In this document: positions 1 through 9,212 of the stretch, one piece after another | How positions within the stretch are numbered: position 1 is the stretch's first letter | How the letters are laid out: each line of letters begins with the position of its first letter | Source of the DNA: Rhodanobacter sp. T12-5 | GTDB taxonomy: Bacteria; Pseudomonadota; Gammaproteobacteria; Xanthomonadales; Rhodanobacteraceae | Length of the DNA: 64,000 nt | NCBI RefSeq assembly: GCF_008329435.1 | Contig: NZ_NPKN01000003.1 | Span: 186,001-250,000 of the forward strand | Direction: 5' to 3' | Notes under the pieces: generated by a model | The model's input: only the letters and a program-made list of their open reading frames with translations | Told to the model about the DNA's origin: nothing | Database searches by the model: none | Made by a program: the position numbers and the translations under genes

Positions 1-1055
1 AGGGCGCCGGCAAGACCACCACGGTGGCCAAGCTGGCGCGTCTGCTGACCGAGCGCAAGAAGAAGAAGGTGATGGTGGTCAGCTGCGACGTCTACCGTCC
101 GGCCGCGATAGAGCAGTTGCGCACGCTTGCCGAACAGGTCGGGGTGAAGTTCTTCCCGTCCGAGGCGGGCCAGGATCCGGTCGCCATTGCGAAGGCCGCG
201 GTTGCCGCCGCCAGGCGCGAAGTGGTCGACGTGCTGATCGTCGACACCGCCGGCCGCCTGCACGTGGACGAGGCGATGATGGCCGAGATCAAGGCGCTGC
301 ATGCCGCGATCACGCCGATCGAAACCCTGTTCGTGGTCGATTCGATGACCGGCCAGGATGCCGCCAATACGGCCAAGGCGTTCAACGAGGCGCTGCCGCT
401 GACCGGCGTAATCCTGACCAAGACCGACGGCGACGCCCGCGGCGGCGCGGCGCTGTCGGTGCGCTACGTCACCGGCAAGCCGATCAAGTTCCTCGGTGCG
501 GGCGAGAAGAGCGACGCATTGGAGCCGTTCCACCCAGATCGCCTGGCTCAGCGCATCCTCGGCATGGGCGACGTGCTGTCGCTGGTCGAGGAAGTCGAGC
601 GCAAGGTCGACCAGGACAAGGCGCAGAAGCTCGCCCAGAAGGTGATGAAGGGCAAGCGCTTCGACCTGAACGACATGAAGGACCAGTTGGAACAGATGGG
701 CAACATGGGCGGCCTGGCCGGCCTGATGGACAAGTTGCCTGGCATGGGCAACCTGCCGGACAGCGTGAAATCCAAGGTCAACGACGGCGAGATGAACAAG
801 ATGATCGCGATCATCTGTTCGATGACCAAGAAGGAACGCCGCCACCCGGACCTGCTGAACGGCTCGCGCCGCGCGCGCGTGGCCCGCGGTTCGGGCACCC
901 AGCCGGCCGATGTCAACCGCCTGCTCAAGCAGTACATGCAAATGGAAAAGATGATGTCCAAGCTGTCCAAGGGTGGCAGCAAGGGCCTGATGCGCCAGAT
1001 GCGCGGGGCGATGAAGGGCATGGGTGGGATGGGTGGCTTGCCGCCGATGCGCTGA
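1..1055 (+). CDS. ffh: Signal recognition particle protein Ffh (5'-truncated by window edge)
   Basis: SRP GTPase that binds signal peptides of nascent membrane proteins together with 4.5S RNA and docks with FtsY. The reading frame is open from base 3, so the gene starts before the window and the N domain is missing. Visible are the G1 loop GAGKTTT at the very start, G3 DTAGR, G4 TKTDGDARGG, and a methionine-rich M domain from about base 600 containing GNMGGLAGLMDKLPGMG and a C-terminal MRGAMKGMGGMGG tail. The internal GTG at base 24 lies inside the P-loop and is not the real start. A repeat hairpin follows the stop by 12 bases, then the rpsP operon. Confidence 0.97.
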   Translation, partial: GAGKTTTVAKLARLLTERKKKKVMVVSCDVYRPAAIEQLRTLAEQVGVKFFPSEAGQDPVAIAKAAVAAARREVVDVLIVDTAGRLHVDEAMMAEIKALHAAITPIETLFVVDSMTGQDAANTAKAFNEALPLTGVILTKTDGDARGGAALSVRYVTGKPIKFLGAGEKSDALEPFHPDRLAQRILGMGDVLSLVEEVERKVDQDKAQKLAQKVMKGKRFDLNDMKDQLEQMGNMGGLAGLMDKLPGMGNLPDSVKSKVNDGEMNKMIAIICSMTKKERRHPDLLNGSRRARVARGSGTQPADVNRLLKQYMQMEKMMSKLSKGGSKGLMRQMRGAMKGMGGMGGLPPMR

Positions 1056-1067
1056 ACCGCGAGAAAC

Positions 1068-1140
1068 GAGTGGAGAGGAGTGAGATATAGAGTGGGGCCA
1101 AGTTTGGCGCTTTACCCTCTTTTCTCACTCCTCTCCACTC
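1068..1140. repeat. Family A inverted repeat, copy 1 (GAGTGGAGAGGAGTGAGA arms)
   Basis: Two perfectly complementary 18-base arms (1068-1085 and 1123-1140) enclose a 37-base spacer. The same purine-rich arm recurs at 24137-24219 and 40839-40934. It sits directly after ffh and could end ffh transcripts, but there is no clean T-run after the stem. Confidence 0.85.
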
Positions 1141-1157
1141 AGTCCTGCTCTGAAACT

Positions 1158-1186
1158 CTTCCATTTTCCCGAAAACCCGCTAAAAT
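1158..1186 (+). promoter_or_regulatory. Candidate sigma-70 promoter of the rpsP operon
   Basis: A TAAAAT -10 box at 1181-1186 follows a weak -35 (CTTCCA, 1158-1163) at 17-base spacing. The leader to rpsP would be about 58 bases. The -10 is good and the -35 poor. Confidence 0.4.
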
Positions 1187-1250
1187 GCCCCGTTTACCGC
1201 GCACGACTCTCGTGTGCCTGCCGCCCGTTCGGCAATTCTGGAGTTTTACC

Positions 1251-1508
1251 ATGGTCAAGATTCGTCTTTCGCGCGGTGGCGCCAAGGGCCGTCCGTTCTA
1301 CCACGTCGTCGTGACCGACCAGCGCAGCAAGCGCGACGGCCGCAACATCGAGAACATCGGTTATTACAACCCGGTCGCGTCGGGCAAGGACAAGCGCCTT
1401 GAGCTGAACGTCGAGCGCGTCAAGGAATGGGTGGGCAAGGGCGCCCAGCTGACCGACAAGGTCGCTGCCCTGGTCAAGGAAGCGGGCAAGCAGCAGGCTG
1501 CTGCCTGA
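1251..1508 (+). CDS. rpsP: 30S ribosomal protein S16
   Basis: Small-subunit ribosomal protein of 85 residues, the usual family length. It starts with [20 protein letters not shown], the S16 signature, and continues with [14 protein letters not shown]. The start is the ATG at 1251; the frame is open further upstream but that stretch is not S16-like. First gene of the conserved rpsP-rimM-trmD-rplS operon, with rimM beginning 2 bases after its stop, so the operon is probably transcribed as one unit. Confidence 0.98.
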   Translation: MVKIRLSRGGAKGRPFYHVVVTDQRSKRDGRNIENIGYYNPVASGKDKRLELNVERVKEWVGKGAQLTDKVAALVKEAGKQQAAA

Positions 1509-1510
1509 GT

Positions 1511-2026
1511 ATGACTGCAGCCGGTCGGCGCGTCCTGATCGGGCGCATCGTCGGGCTGTATGGCGTGCAGGGCTGGCTCAAGATCGAATCCTGGGCCGAG
1601 CCGCGCATGCGGATCTTCGATTACCAGCCGTGGCTGCTCGGTGCAGCGCCTGGCGCGGAAACGCAGGTCTCGGGAGTGAAGGGTCGTACGCAGGGCAAGG
1701 GCATGGTGGCCCAACTGCCCGGGGTGGATGACCGCGAACAGGCAACTGCGCTGATCGGCACCGACATTTATGTCGCCCGTGAGCAGCTGCCTCCTCCCGC
1801 GAAGGATGAGTATTACTGGGTCGATCTCGAAGGGCTTGAGGTCGTCACCACGCAAGACGTGCAGTTGGGGCGGGTCAGTCACCTGTTCGCCACCGGTGCC
1901 AACGATGTCGTGGTGGTCAGGGACGGCGCGCGAGAGCGGCTGATTCCTTTCGTCCAGGGTTCGTATGTGTGTTCGGTGGACTTGTCCGCAGGGCGCATGG
2001 TGGTGGACTGGGATCCTGAATTCTGA
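1511..2026 (+). CDS. rimM: Ribosome maturation factor RimM
   Basis: Assembly factor that binds ribosomal protein S19 and helps mature the 3' domain of 16S rRNA. The 171-residue protein shows the N-terminal RimM beta-barrel ([19 protein letters not shown]) and a C-terminal PRC-type barrel beginning near [14 protein letters not shown] at 1511 is chosen because it matches the family N-terminus and follows the rpsP stop by 2 bases; an open frame extends upstream inside rpsP but is a shadow. trmD follows after 36 bases. Confidence 0.96.
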   Translation: MTAAGRRVLIGRIVGLYGVQGWLKIESWAEPRMRIFDYQPWLLGAAPGAETQVSGVKGRTQGKGMVAQLPGVDDREQATALIGTDIYVAREQLPPPAKDEYYWVDLEGLEVVTTQDVQLGRVSHLFATGANDVVVVRDGARERLIPFVQGSYVCSVDLSAGRMVVDWDPEF

Positions 2027-2062
2027 CGTCGCCGGGTTGCGGGACTCGAGGATTTTCGGATC

Positions 2063-2821
2063 ATGCGTATCGATGTCGTTAGCCTGTTTCCCGACTTCGT
2101 GCGCCAGTGCGCTGCCGTCGGTGTCGTGGGACGCGCGCAGCAACGCGAGTTGCTGCAGGTGGAAGCCTGGAATCCGCGCGACTACGCCACCGACAAGCAT
2201 CGCAGCGTGGACAGCAGCTCATATGGCGGCGGTCCCGGCATGGTGATGATGATCGAGCCGTTGCGCACGACCCTGGCGGCCATGCGTGACGCGGCACCGG
2301 AACCGGTGCATCTGGTTTATCTCAGTCCGCAGGGAGCGCGGCTGACGCAGGGCAGGGTGGAAGCGCTGGCGAAGTTGCCGCGCATCGGCTTGCTTTGTGG
2401 ACGTTACGAAGGTGTGGACGAGCGTCTGCTGGCGCACGAGGTCGACGAGGAGCTTTCCATCGGCGACTATGTGCTGTCCGGCGGCGAGTTGGCCGCGGCG
2501 GTGATCATCGACGCGGTGGGACGCTTGCAGGACGGCGCGTTGAACGACGCGCAGTCGGCCGAGCAGGATTCCTTTTCGGATGGCCTGCTGGATTGTCCGC
2601 ATTATGGAAAACCGGTGCATGACGCGCTGGGTGATGTACCGGCGGTGTTGCTGTCCGGCGACCACGTGGCGATTGCCCGCTGGCGTCTGAAGCAATCGCT
2701 GGGACGAACCTGGTTGCGGCGCCCGGACTTGTTGTCACAGCGCGGACTGGATGTGAAATCCCGGGCCTTGCTGGATGAATTCCGCCGTGAGCATTCGCGG
2801 CAAGACGATTCGACCAAGTGA
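2063..2821 (+). CDS. trmD: tRNA (guanine-N1)-methyltransferase TrmD
   Basis: SpoU-TrmD (SPOUT) enzyme that makes m1G37 next to the anticodon of tRNAs reading CCN, CUN and CGG, which prevents +1 frameshifting. At 252 residues it is family length. [12 protein letters not shown] is the typical start, and the trefoil-knot AdoMet site is visible as [13 protein letters not shown] and [14 protein letters not shown]. Third gene of the operon, between rimM and rplS. Confidence 0.98.
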   Translation: MRIDVVSLFPDFVRQCAAVGVVGRAQQRELLQVEAWNPRDYATDKHRSVDSSSYGGGPGMVMMIEPLRTTLAAMRDAAPEPVHLVYLSPQGARLTQGRVEALAKLPRIGLLCGRYEGVDERLLAHEVDEELSIGDYVLSGGELAAAVIIDAVGRLQDGALNDAQSAEQDSFSDGLLDCPHYGKPVHDALGDVPAVLLSGDHVAIARWRLKQSLGRTWLRRPDLLSQRGLDVKSRALLDEFRREHSRQDDSTK

Positions 2822-2865
2822 TGGTCGCATCATTGATATCGCTAAAGTGAACCGACAGGTGCGCC

Positions 2866-3270
2866 ATGAACAAGATCATTGAACAGTTCGAATCCGAGCA
2901 GATCGTCCGCCAGCTGCCGGAATTCAGCCCCGGCGACACCGTGGTGGTCAACGTCAAGGTGAAGGAAGGCAACCGCGAGCGCGTGCAGGCGTTCGAGGGC
3001 ATCGTCATCGCCAAGCGCAGCCGCGGCCTGCATTCGGCCTTCACCGTGCGCAAGATCTCTCACGGCACCGGCGTGGAGCGCGTGTTCCAGGCGCACAGCC
3101 CGGCCATCGACTCGCTGACCGTGAAGCGCAAGGGCAAGGTGCGTGGCGCCAAGCTGTATTACCTGCGTGGCTTGGAAGGCAAGGCTGCCCGCATCAAGGA
3201 AGACGTCGCCGCTGCTGCCACTGCCAAAGCCAATGCCAAGGCCGCCGCTGCTGCTGCAGCTGCCGAATAA
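2866..3270 (+). CDS. rplS: 50S ribosomal protein L19
   Basis: Large-subunit protein located at the 30S-50S interface. The core is canonical ([20 protein letters not shown], then [14 protein letters not shown] and [11 protein letters not shown]). At 134 residues it is longer than the roughly 115 of E. coli because of a low-complexity Ala/Lys tail after residue 112. Last gene of the operon, followed by a strong terminator. Confidence 0.98.
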   Translation: MNKIIEQFESEQIVRQLPEFSPGDTVVVNVKVKEGNRERVQAFEGIVIAKRSRGLHSAFTVRKISHGTGVERVFQAHSPAIDSLTVKRKGKVRGAKLYYLRGLEGKAARIKEDVAAAATAKANAKAAAAAAAAE

Positions 3271-3296
3271 GCCATCTCGCAATAGAAGCGTGCATA

Positions 3297-3330
3297 CAAG
3301 AAACCCGCGGATCGCTCCGCGGGTTTCTTG
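3297..3330 (+). terminator. Rho-independent terminator of the rpsP-rplS operon
   Basis: A 15-base perfect stem (CAAGAAACCCGCGGA pairing with TCCGCGGGTTTCTTG) around a TCGC loop, 26 bases after the rplS stop. Its own A/T arms can act in both directions. The remaining 200 bases to the next gene hold nothing I can name. Confidence 0.85.
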
Positions 3331-3534
3331 CTGTTCCGGATCCGGACAGGCGGTGCCGCCAGGACGGGCGGTCGCGGTGGCTTCCAGGATGGCTGAAAGA
3401 GGGCTGTCTGCCCATTTTCAACACGTCGAATCCGCCGCATGTCCGTACCCGTCTGCGCCAGATCAGGCGCAAGCGGGCTTGATGTGCTGACTAGTCATCC
3501 ATGGCCGGCGCCGGCAGGGCGTTTCAAGGCGTGG

Positions 3535-5577
3535 CTAGGTCAGCCGCTGTGGCTCCTGCAGGAAGTTGCCCTGCACGAAGTCCACGCCGCAGGCGAACAG
3601 CAGCGAAGTGCTGGTGGCGTCTTCGACCCATTCGGCGATCGTCAGGCGCTTGAGTTCGCGTGCCTGCTGACAGATCTCGGTGACCTTCCTCTGGTTCTCC
3701 GGGTGCCGCGGCAATTCGGCCATGTAGCTGCGGTCGATCTTCAGGTAATCGGCATCGATATGGTTGAGCAACTGGAATGAGTTCAGGCCGGATCCGAACT
3801 GTTCGAGGGCGAACTGGCCGCCGATCTTCTTCCAGTCGTTGACGAACTCCTGCGCCGGGCGCAACAGGGTCATCACCTTGCTTTCGGTCATTTCGAGCAC
3901 GATCCGGCCGCGCTTCAGGGCTGCCTTCTTGAGCCGCTCGGCCAGCCAAGGCAGCAGCTCCGGATCCTGCAGCGAAGCGGCCGTGAGCTTGATGAAATAC
4001 GTGGTGTGCTGGCCCTGGCCCTCGTGCGCCTGCAGTGCGGTAATGGCCTTGTCGAGAACCCAGCGGTCGATCGCCGTGGTGAGATTGTGCTTTTCGGCGA
4101 TCGGCATGAAGAAGCCAGGCAATACTTCGCCCTGAGGGCCGTTCATGCGCAGCAGGATTTCCGAATAGTCGCCTTCGGCATCCTGCAGGCTGATGGTCTG
4201 CTGGTGGTAGAGCACCAGGCCATTGCTGACGAGCGCCTGCTGCAGAAGCTCCAGCCAATAGCGATCGCGCTCCTCGTCGGCTTTTTCGCGGGCCGCCGGG
4301 TCGTGCAGTTCCACCTTGCTGCCGCCCAGGCTCTGCGCCGTACGCAGCGCCTGGCTGGCCTGGTTGAGCAGCAGCTCGGTGTTGGCGTTCTTCTCGCCCA
4401 GCAGACTGCCGCCGATGCTGGCGGTGACGGTGATCGAGCGGGAACCGGCATCGAAGATCTCGTTGCTGACGCTGTGCTGCAGCTTCGCTATCCAGTCCCT
4501 GATCGCCTCATCGGGGCGCGAGTTCAGCACCACGCCGAGGGTGTGCTCGGCGAGCATGCCGGCAACATCGTCGGCGCCGAGCAGCATGCGGATGCGGTCG
4601 GCGAAACCGGCAAGCAATTCATCGGCCTTGCCCAGGCCGATGCCGCCCACCAGCGAAGTCCAGTTGTCGGGTTCGATCAACAGCAGTGACTGGCCTTTCT
4701 TGCCCTTGGCTGCCGCGGTGACCGCATCGTCGATGCATTCCAGCATGCGTGGCCGGTTGAACAGGCCGGTGACTGGATCACGCTGCAGTTGTTCCAGCAC
4801 GGCGGGATCGACCAGTTGGCGGCGGAACACGATTTGCAGGCAGGGCTCGCCCTCGAACGTGGCGGGTGCGAATTCCACCGTGGCATCGAACTGGCTGCCG
4901 TCGGCGCGGCGCGCGTGCAAGGTGAGTTGCGAGGGCAGCTTTTCCTGCCGCGCGTGGCCACGGAGCAGCGCCTTGAACTCGTCCGCATGGGACGAGTCGA
5001 TCATGTCGAGCACAGGCAGCCCGAGCAGATCGTCGAAGCTGTCATAGCCGAAGGTATCCAGGTAGGCCTGGTTGGCGCGCACGTGCATGCCTTCGTGGAC
5101 GTAGGCGATGGCATCGGTGGAGGAGTCGAGGAGCGCGTCGCACCGGCGCTCCGATTCACGCAGCGAGGTCTCCAGTCGACGTACCTGGCGGCGCGTCTGC
5201 AGTGATTCGAATTCGCGTTGAAGTACGGCAATCAGTTGCTTCGGCTGGCTGCGTGAGGCGACGCCACGGGCACCATGGACAAACAGGTCCGCCACGGTCT
5301 GGTTGTCCATCGCGTTGACCAGGCCGAGCAGCGAATAGTCTCGGCCGTAGGCGTCGAGTATCTGCACGGTTTCGCGCAATTCGATGGTGGTGACTGCGGG
5401 ATCGAACATCACCACGTCCGGTTCCAGTTCGCCCACGGTGGCCTTGAGCTCTTCGACGTTGGTGGCGCGGGCCGGGCGCACGGCGATGCCCGTATTTCGC
5501 AGCAGGCTGATGATCTGCTCGGCTTCCTCAAGCGAGTTTTCGATGAAGAGGATCTTGATGACGTAATCTTTTTTCAT
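3535..5577 (-). CDS. REC-PAS-GGDEF-EAL protein with degenerate catalytic motifs, FimX/Filp-like
   Basis: 680 residues. A receiver-like domain (about 7-120) is followed by PAS (about 145-255), GGDEF (about 262-425) and EAL (about 435-675). The GGDEF signature is replaced by EHTLGVV near residue 345, so cyclase activity is unlikely. In the EAL domain the first motif reads EILLR (near 472) and the metal-binding DDFG motif reads LEQFGSG (near 589), so phosphodiesterase activity is also unlikely. The domain order, length and double degeneracy match FimX of Pseudomonas and Filp of Xanthomonas, which bind c-di-GMP through the dead EAL domain and regulate type IV pili. The pil genes at the end of this window fit that role. 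Encoded alone; 132 bases separate its start from epmB. Confidence 0.85.
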   Translation of the reverse strand: MKKDYVIKILFIENSLEEAEQIISLLRNTGIAVRPARATNVEELKATVGELEPDVVMFDPAVTTIELRETVQILDAYGRDYSLLGLVNAMDNQTVADLFVHGARGVASRSQPKQLIAVLQREFESLQTRRQVRRLETSLRESERRCDALLDSSTDAIAYVHEGMHVRANQAYLDTFGYDSFDDLLGLPVLDMIDSSHADEFKALLRGHARQEKLPSQLTLHARRADGSQFDATVEFAPATFEGEPCLQIVFRRQLVDPAVLEQLQRDPVTGLFNRPRMLECIDDAVTAAAKGKKGQSLLLIEPDNWTSLVGGIGLGKADELLAGFADRIRMLLGADDVAGMLAEHTLGVVLNSRPDEAIRDWIAKLQHSVSNEIFDAGSRSITVTASIGGSLLGEKNANTELLLNQASQALRTAQSLGGSKVELHDPAAREKADEERDRYWLELLQQALVSNGLVLYHQQTISLQDAEGDYSEILLRMNGPQGEVLPGFFMPIAEKHNLTTAIDRWVLDKAITALQAHEGQGQHTTYFIKLTAASLQDPELLPWLAERLKKAALKRGRIVLEMTESKVMTLLRPAQEFVNDWKKIGGQFALEQFGSGLNSFQLLNHIDADYLKIDRSYMAELPRHPENQRKVTEICQQARELKRLTIAEWVEDATSTSLLFACGVDFVQGNFLQEPQRLT

Positions 5578-5709
5578 GGGGCGCCGAGCTGTCCGTTGAT
5601 CTTCGCGGTTGCACTGGTCCGGAGTGGATGCCTGTTCGTTATCGATGTTTGTAGCGGATTCCGCCAGCAGCCGCCAGCGAAAACCGCCCTACGTCACTCG
5701 TCAGCTCGT

Positions 5710-6726
5710 TCACAACGGCCGCTTTGAAGAGTCGCCGCCAACTTCACGTACCAGCCTCGGCACCAGGTAGCCAGGGAGACGGGCGCGCAATGCCTCGACC
5801 AGCTTCAGTGCGCGGGCGTCGTCCACTTCGAAATGGGCGGTGCCGTGCACACGATCGAGCTGGTGCAGGTAATACGGCAGCACTCCGGCCGCGAACAGTC
5901 GCTCGGACAAGTCGGTCAGCGTGTCGGCATCGTCGTTGACGCCGCGCAGCAGCACCGACTGGTTGAGCACGGTGGCTCCGGCCTCGCGCAAGTGCGCGCA
6001 GGCGGCATCGACACCGGCGTCAAGTTCGTTGGCATGGTTGGCATGCAGCACCACCACCTTCTGTAACGGCAGCGCGGCGAACCAATTGAGGAAGGATCGA
6101 TCAATCCGCTCGGGCAGCACCACCGGCAGGCGGCTGTGGATGCGCAGGCGAATGACCTGGGGAAGCTCGGCGAGGCCGCGGCCCAGTTCTTCCAGCTTGC
6201 TGGTGGCCAGCGAGAGCGGATCGCCTCCGGAAAGGATCAGTTCGCTGATCGAGCCGTCCCGGCGCAAATGCTCCAGTGCCTGCTGCCATTGGCCGGCAGC
6301 GGCGATTTCCTCGCCATAGGGAAAGTGCCGGCGGAAACAATAGCGGCAGTTGATCGCGCAGCTGCCGCTGGCGATCAGCAGCGCACGGCCGTGATATTTG
6401 TGCAGCAGGCCGCGGGCCTCTCGCGCGGCCATGTCGCCGACCGCGTCGGTGACGAAGCCGGGTACCTCGTCCAGTTCGGCCAACTGCGGCAATACCTGCA
6501 GCAGCAACGGATCGCGCGCATCGCCATGGCGCATGCGCGCGACGAAGCCGCGCGGCACGCGCACCCGGAAACCGGCGTCAGCTGCTGGCAGGCGGTCGGC
6601 GAGGTGCTGCAACCCGAGCAGGGCAAGCAGTTCGGCGGCATCGGTAACAGCCTCGCGCCAGAGCTGGCGCCAGTCGGTCGGGGACGAGGGCGATGTAATG
6701 CGGGCAACGGGGCTTGCGGTTATCAT
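5710..6726 (-). CDS. epmB: EF-P lysine 2,3-aminomutase EpmB
   Basis: Radical SAM, PLP-dependent aminomutase that converts L-alpha-lysine to beta-lysine for attachment to elongation factor P. The 338-residue form starting at the ATG at 6726 matches the remembered E. coli YjeK N-terminus; the frame is open 14 codons further. Visible are the 4Fe-4S motif CAINCRYCFRRHFPYGE (CxxxCxxC, near 122-129) and the KamA-type LSGGDPLSL. It is divergent from efp with 86 bases between starts, matching its substrate. The partner ligase EpmA is not in the window. Confidence 0.93.
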   Translation of the reverse strand: MITASPVARITSPSSPTDWRQLWREAVTDAAELLALLGLQHLADRLPAADAGFRVRVPRGFVARMRHGDARDPLLLQVLPQLAELDEVPGFVTDAVGDMAAREARGLLHKYHGRALLIASGSCAINCRYCFRRHFPYGEEIAAAGQWQQALEHLRRDGSISELILSGGDPLSLATSKLEELGRGLAELPQVIRLRIHSRLPVVLPERIDRSFLNWFAALPLQKVVVLHANHANELDAGVDAACAHLREAGATVLNQSVLLRGVNDDADTLTDLSERLFAAGVLPYYLHQLDRVHGTAHFEVDDARALKLVEALRARLPGYLVPRLVREVGGDSSKRPL

Positions 6727-6812
6727 GGCGGGCCTTGGGCGGGCGCTCAGCCCGTGACAGATACCCATTTTAGCCGTCCTGCGGGGCGGTTTTACCTCTG
6801 GAGCAATAACGC

Positions 6813-7391
6813 ATGGCGACCCTTGGCCTCAATGACGTCAAAACGGGCAAGAAGATCCTTCACAACGGTGACCCCTGGGTCATCACCGAAGCGGACTTCG
6901 TCAAGCCGGGCAAGGGGCAGGCGTTCACCCGAATCCGCATCCGCAACCTGAAAGACGGGCGCACCACCGAGCAGACGCTCAAGTCCAGCGATTCCTTCGA
7001 GGAAGCGGATGTCACCGATACCGACATGCAGCTTTCCTTCATCGATGGCCTCGGGAAGGACCGGCTGTGGCACTTCATGAACATGGAAACCTTCGAGATG
7101 GTGCCGGCAACGCTGGCCGCGATGGGTGACGCGTGGAAGTGGCTCAAGGGCGAGGAAGAGTGCGTGGTCACGCTGTTCAACGGCGCCATCGTCGCCGTGC
7201 AGCCGCCGAAGTTCGTCGAGCTGAAGATCACCGAGACCGACCCGGGCGTTCGCGGCGACACCTCCGGCGGCGGCGGCAAGCCGGCCACGCTGGAGACCGG
7301 TGCCGTGGTGCGCGTGCCGCTGTTCGTCAATCAGGACGAAGTGATCAAGGTCGATACCCGCACCGGCGAGTACGACAGCCGCGTCAAGTGA
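6813..7391 (+). CDS. efp: Elongation factor P
   Basis: Translation factor that relieves ribosome stalling at polyproline. 192 residues with KOW-like, OB and C-terminal OB domains. The tip of domain I reads VKPGKGQAF with lysine at position 34, the residue beta-lysylated by EpmA/EpmB, and epmB lies next door. The Shine-Dalgarno is GGAG about 9 bases before the ATG. A second EF-P family gene, efpL, is at 40266-40829. Confidence 0.97.
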   Translation: MATLGLNDVKTGKKILHNGDPWVITEADFVKPGKGQAFTRIRIRNLKDGRTTEQTLKSSDSFEEADVTDTDMQLSFIDGLGKDRLWHFMNMETFEMVPATLAAMGDAWKWLKGEEECVVTLFNGAIVAVQPPKFVELKITETDPGVRGDTSGGGGKPATLETGAVVRVPLFVNQDEVIKVDTRTGEYDSRVK

Positions 7392-7435
7392 CGAACCGGC
7401 GCGCGAGCTCCGCTCGCGCCTTTGCCGGTTCGTCA
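7389..7435 (+). terminator. Nested hairpin overlapping the efp stop
   Basis: Outer arms TGACGAACCGGC and GCCGGTTCGTCA enclose an inner GCGCGAGC/GCTCGCGC stem. The left arm contains the efp stop codon. There is no strong T-run, so this is a probable rather than certain terminator. Confidence 0.55.
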
Positions 7436-7535
7436 TCCCTGCGAAGGCAGGGATCCAGTGGAACACTCGTGCGCAGCATACTTCGCCTTTCGTACAAACA
7501 GCACGGCACTGGATCCCGGCTTTCGCCGGAATCGA
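7432..7535. repeat. Family E inverted repeat (GTCATCCCTGCGAAGGCAGGG type)
   Basis: Left unit 7432-7460 and right unit 7507-7535 are inverted copies sharing the GGATCCAGTG end. Each unit also contains its own small hairpin (CCCTGCGAAGGCAGGG; CCGGCTTTCGCCGG). It resembles the GTCATTCC..GGAATCCAG elements seen in many proteobacterial genomes. Only one pair is present here. Confidence 0.7.
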
Positions 7536-7608
7536 CGAAACATGGGGCGGGCGCCGCAAGGTGTGCCGCCCCATGTTGCATCCACCACCCGCAGGAAGTC
7601 CGTCCAGG

Positions 7609-8940
7609 ATGAGCCAGATGCCCCCACAACCCATCGACCTGCTGATCGAAGCACGCTGGGTCGTGCCAGTCGAACCGCATGCCGTCGTACTGGAAAACCA
7701 CGCCGTGGCAGTACAGGGTGACCGCATCGTGGCGTTGTTGCCGATCGCCGAAGCGCGAACCGTCTACACACCGCGCGAACGCGTCGAACTGGGCGAGCAC
7801 GCGCTGATGCCCGGCCTGGTCAACAGCCACACGCACAATCCGATGACCCTGCTGCGCGGCCTCGCCGACGACCTTCCGCTGATGGTCTGGCTGCAGCAGC
7901 ACATCTGGCCGGCCGAGGCGAAGGTGATCGGGCCGGAATTCGTGCGTGACGGGGTCGAACTGGCGGTGGCCGAGATGCTGCGTGGCGGCACCACCTGCGC
8001 CAACGAAAACTACTTTTTCCCCGACGCGATCGGTGCGACCTATCGGCGCATGGGCTTCCGCGCGGTGGTGGGCCTGCCAGTGATCGAGTTTCCCACCCCC
8101 TGGGCGAAAACCCAGGACGAGTATTTCGCGCGCGCCGGCGAGGTGCACGACAGTTTCATCGGCGATGGCCTGATCACCACGGCATTCGCGCCGCACGCGC
8201 CTTACACGGTGTCGGACGAGAGCTTCGAGCGCATTCGCGTGCTGTCCGACCAGCTCGACATCCCGGTGCACCTGCACACGCACGAGACCGCACACGAGGT
8301 CGAAGACGAGAAGGCCAAGAGCGGCCTGCGCCCGTTCCAGCGCCTGCAGAAGCTGGGCCTGGTCAACGACCGCCTGATCGCCGTGCACATGACCCAGCTG
8401 ACCGATGGCGAGATCGCCGCCTGCGCCGCTGCCGGCGTGTCGGTGGTGCATTGCCCTGAGTCCAACCTCAAGCTCGCCTCCGGGTTCTGCCCGGCGGAGA
8501 AACTGCGCCTGGCCGGCGTCAACGTGGCGATCGGCACGGACGGCTGCGCCTCGAACAACGACCTGGACATGTTCGGCGAGATGCGCACCGCGGCATTGCT
8601 GGCCAAGGCAGTGGCCGGCGACGCGGCGGCGTTCGACGCGGCGTTCGCGCTGCGCGCGGCCACGCTCAACGGCGCGAAGGCGATCGGGCTGGAAGCGAAG
8701 ATCGGCTCGATCGAAGTGGGCAAGCAGGCTGATTTCGCCGCCGTGCGGTTGAGCGAGCTGGAAACCCAGCCGATGTTCCACGTCATTTCGCAACTGGTCT
8801 ACGCTACCGGTCGCCACCAGGTCAGCGACGTGTGGATCGCCGGCAAGCGCAAGCTGACGTCACGCGAGCTTGTCGACGTCGACACTGCCGCGATCCTCGA
8901 CAAGACGCGCGCCTGGCGCGAGCGCATCGCCGAGGCATGA
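7609..8940 (+). CDS. mtaD: 5'-methylthioadenosine/S-adenosylhomocysteine deaminase-type amidohydrolase
   Basis: Metal-dependent TRZ/ATZ-family deaminase of about 443 residues, expected to deaminate MTA/SAH or related adenosine compounds. Metal ligands are visible: NSHTHN (HTH near 74-76), HLHTHET, VHCPESN and GTDGCASNNDLDM (Asp near 310). ATG at 7609 is preferred because of an AGGAAG Shine-Dalgarno 12 bases upstream and removal of an unlikely leader; ATG 7618 is also possible. In Xanthomonas-like genomes mtaD typically lies just before ubiG and gph, as here, with a YciI-like gene between. Confidence 0.88.
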   Translation: MSQMPPQPIDLLIEARWVVPVEPHAVVLENHAVAVQGDRIVALLPIAEARTVYTPRERVELGEHALMPGLVNSHTHNPMTLLRGLADDLPLMVWLQQHIWPAEAKVIGPEFVRDGVELAVAEMLRGGTTCANENYFFPDAIGATYRRMGFRAVVGLPVIEFPTPWAKTQDEYFARAGEVHDSFIGDGLITTAFAPHAPYTVSDESFERIRVLSDQLDIPVHLHTHETAHEVEDEKAKSGLRPFQRLQKLGLVNDRLIAVHMTQLTDGEIAACAAAGVSVVHCPESNLKLASGFCPAEKLRLAGVNVAIGTDGCASNNDLDMFGEMRTAALLAKAVAGDAAAFDAAFALRAATLNGAKAIGLEAKIGSIEVGKQADFAAVRLSELETQPMFHVISQLVYATGRHQVSDVWIAGKRKLTSRELVDVDTAAILDKTRAWRERIAEA

Positions 8941-8953
8941 ACCGGAGCTTCCG

Positions 8954-9208
8954 ATGAACCGTTATCTGATTCTGCTTATCCGACTGCCGCATCTCGACCC
9001 GGCCGTGCTGCCGTTGCACCTGGCCTTTCTGGACGGTCTGCGCGAACAGGGCCGGGTGGAGTTGTCCGGCGGTTTCAGCGACAAATCCGGCGGCGCGTAC
9101 CTGCTGCACGCGGCCGACCTGGCCGAAGCCACTGCGATTGCGCACAGCGATCCGGCGCATGTCAGCGGCGGCTGGCATATCACGGTGTACGAATGGCTGG
9201 CGTCTTAA
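8954..9208 (+). CDS. YciI-like family protein
   Basis: Small cytoplasmic protein of 84 residues in the ferredoxin-like YciI/dimeric alpha-beta barrel family. Motifs are RYLILLIRLPHLDPAVLPLHL at the start, GGFSDKSGGAYLL in the middle and HVSGGWHITVYEWL at the end. The exact reaction is unknown for most members. ATG 8954 follows the mtaD stop by 13 bases with a GGAG-like Shine-Dalgarno, so it is probably cotranscribed with mtaD. Confidence 0.8.
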   Translation: MNRYLILLIRLPHLDPAVLPLHLAFLDGLREQGRVELSGGFSDKSGGAYLLHAADLAEATAIAHSDPAHVSGGWHITVYEWLAS

Positions 9209-9212
9209 CTTT

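Noticed and set aside
1068..1140. CRISPR-like array from the repeated GAGTGAG units
   Set aside because: These are single inverted pairs with different spacers at scattered sites, not a regular direct-repeat array, and no cas genes are present.
3535..5577. Active diguanylate cyclase/phosphodiesterase
   Set aside because: Both the GGDEF signature and the metal-binding DDFG of the EAL domain are missing.
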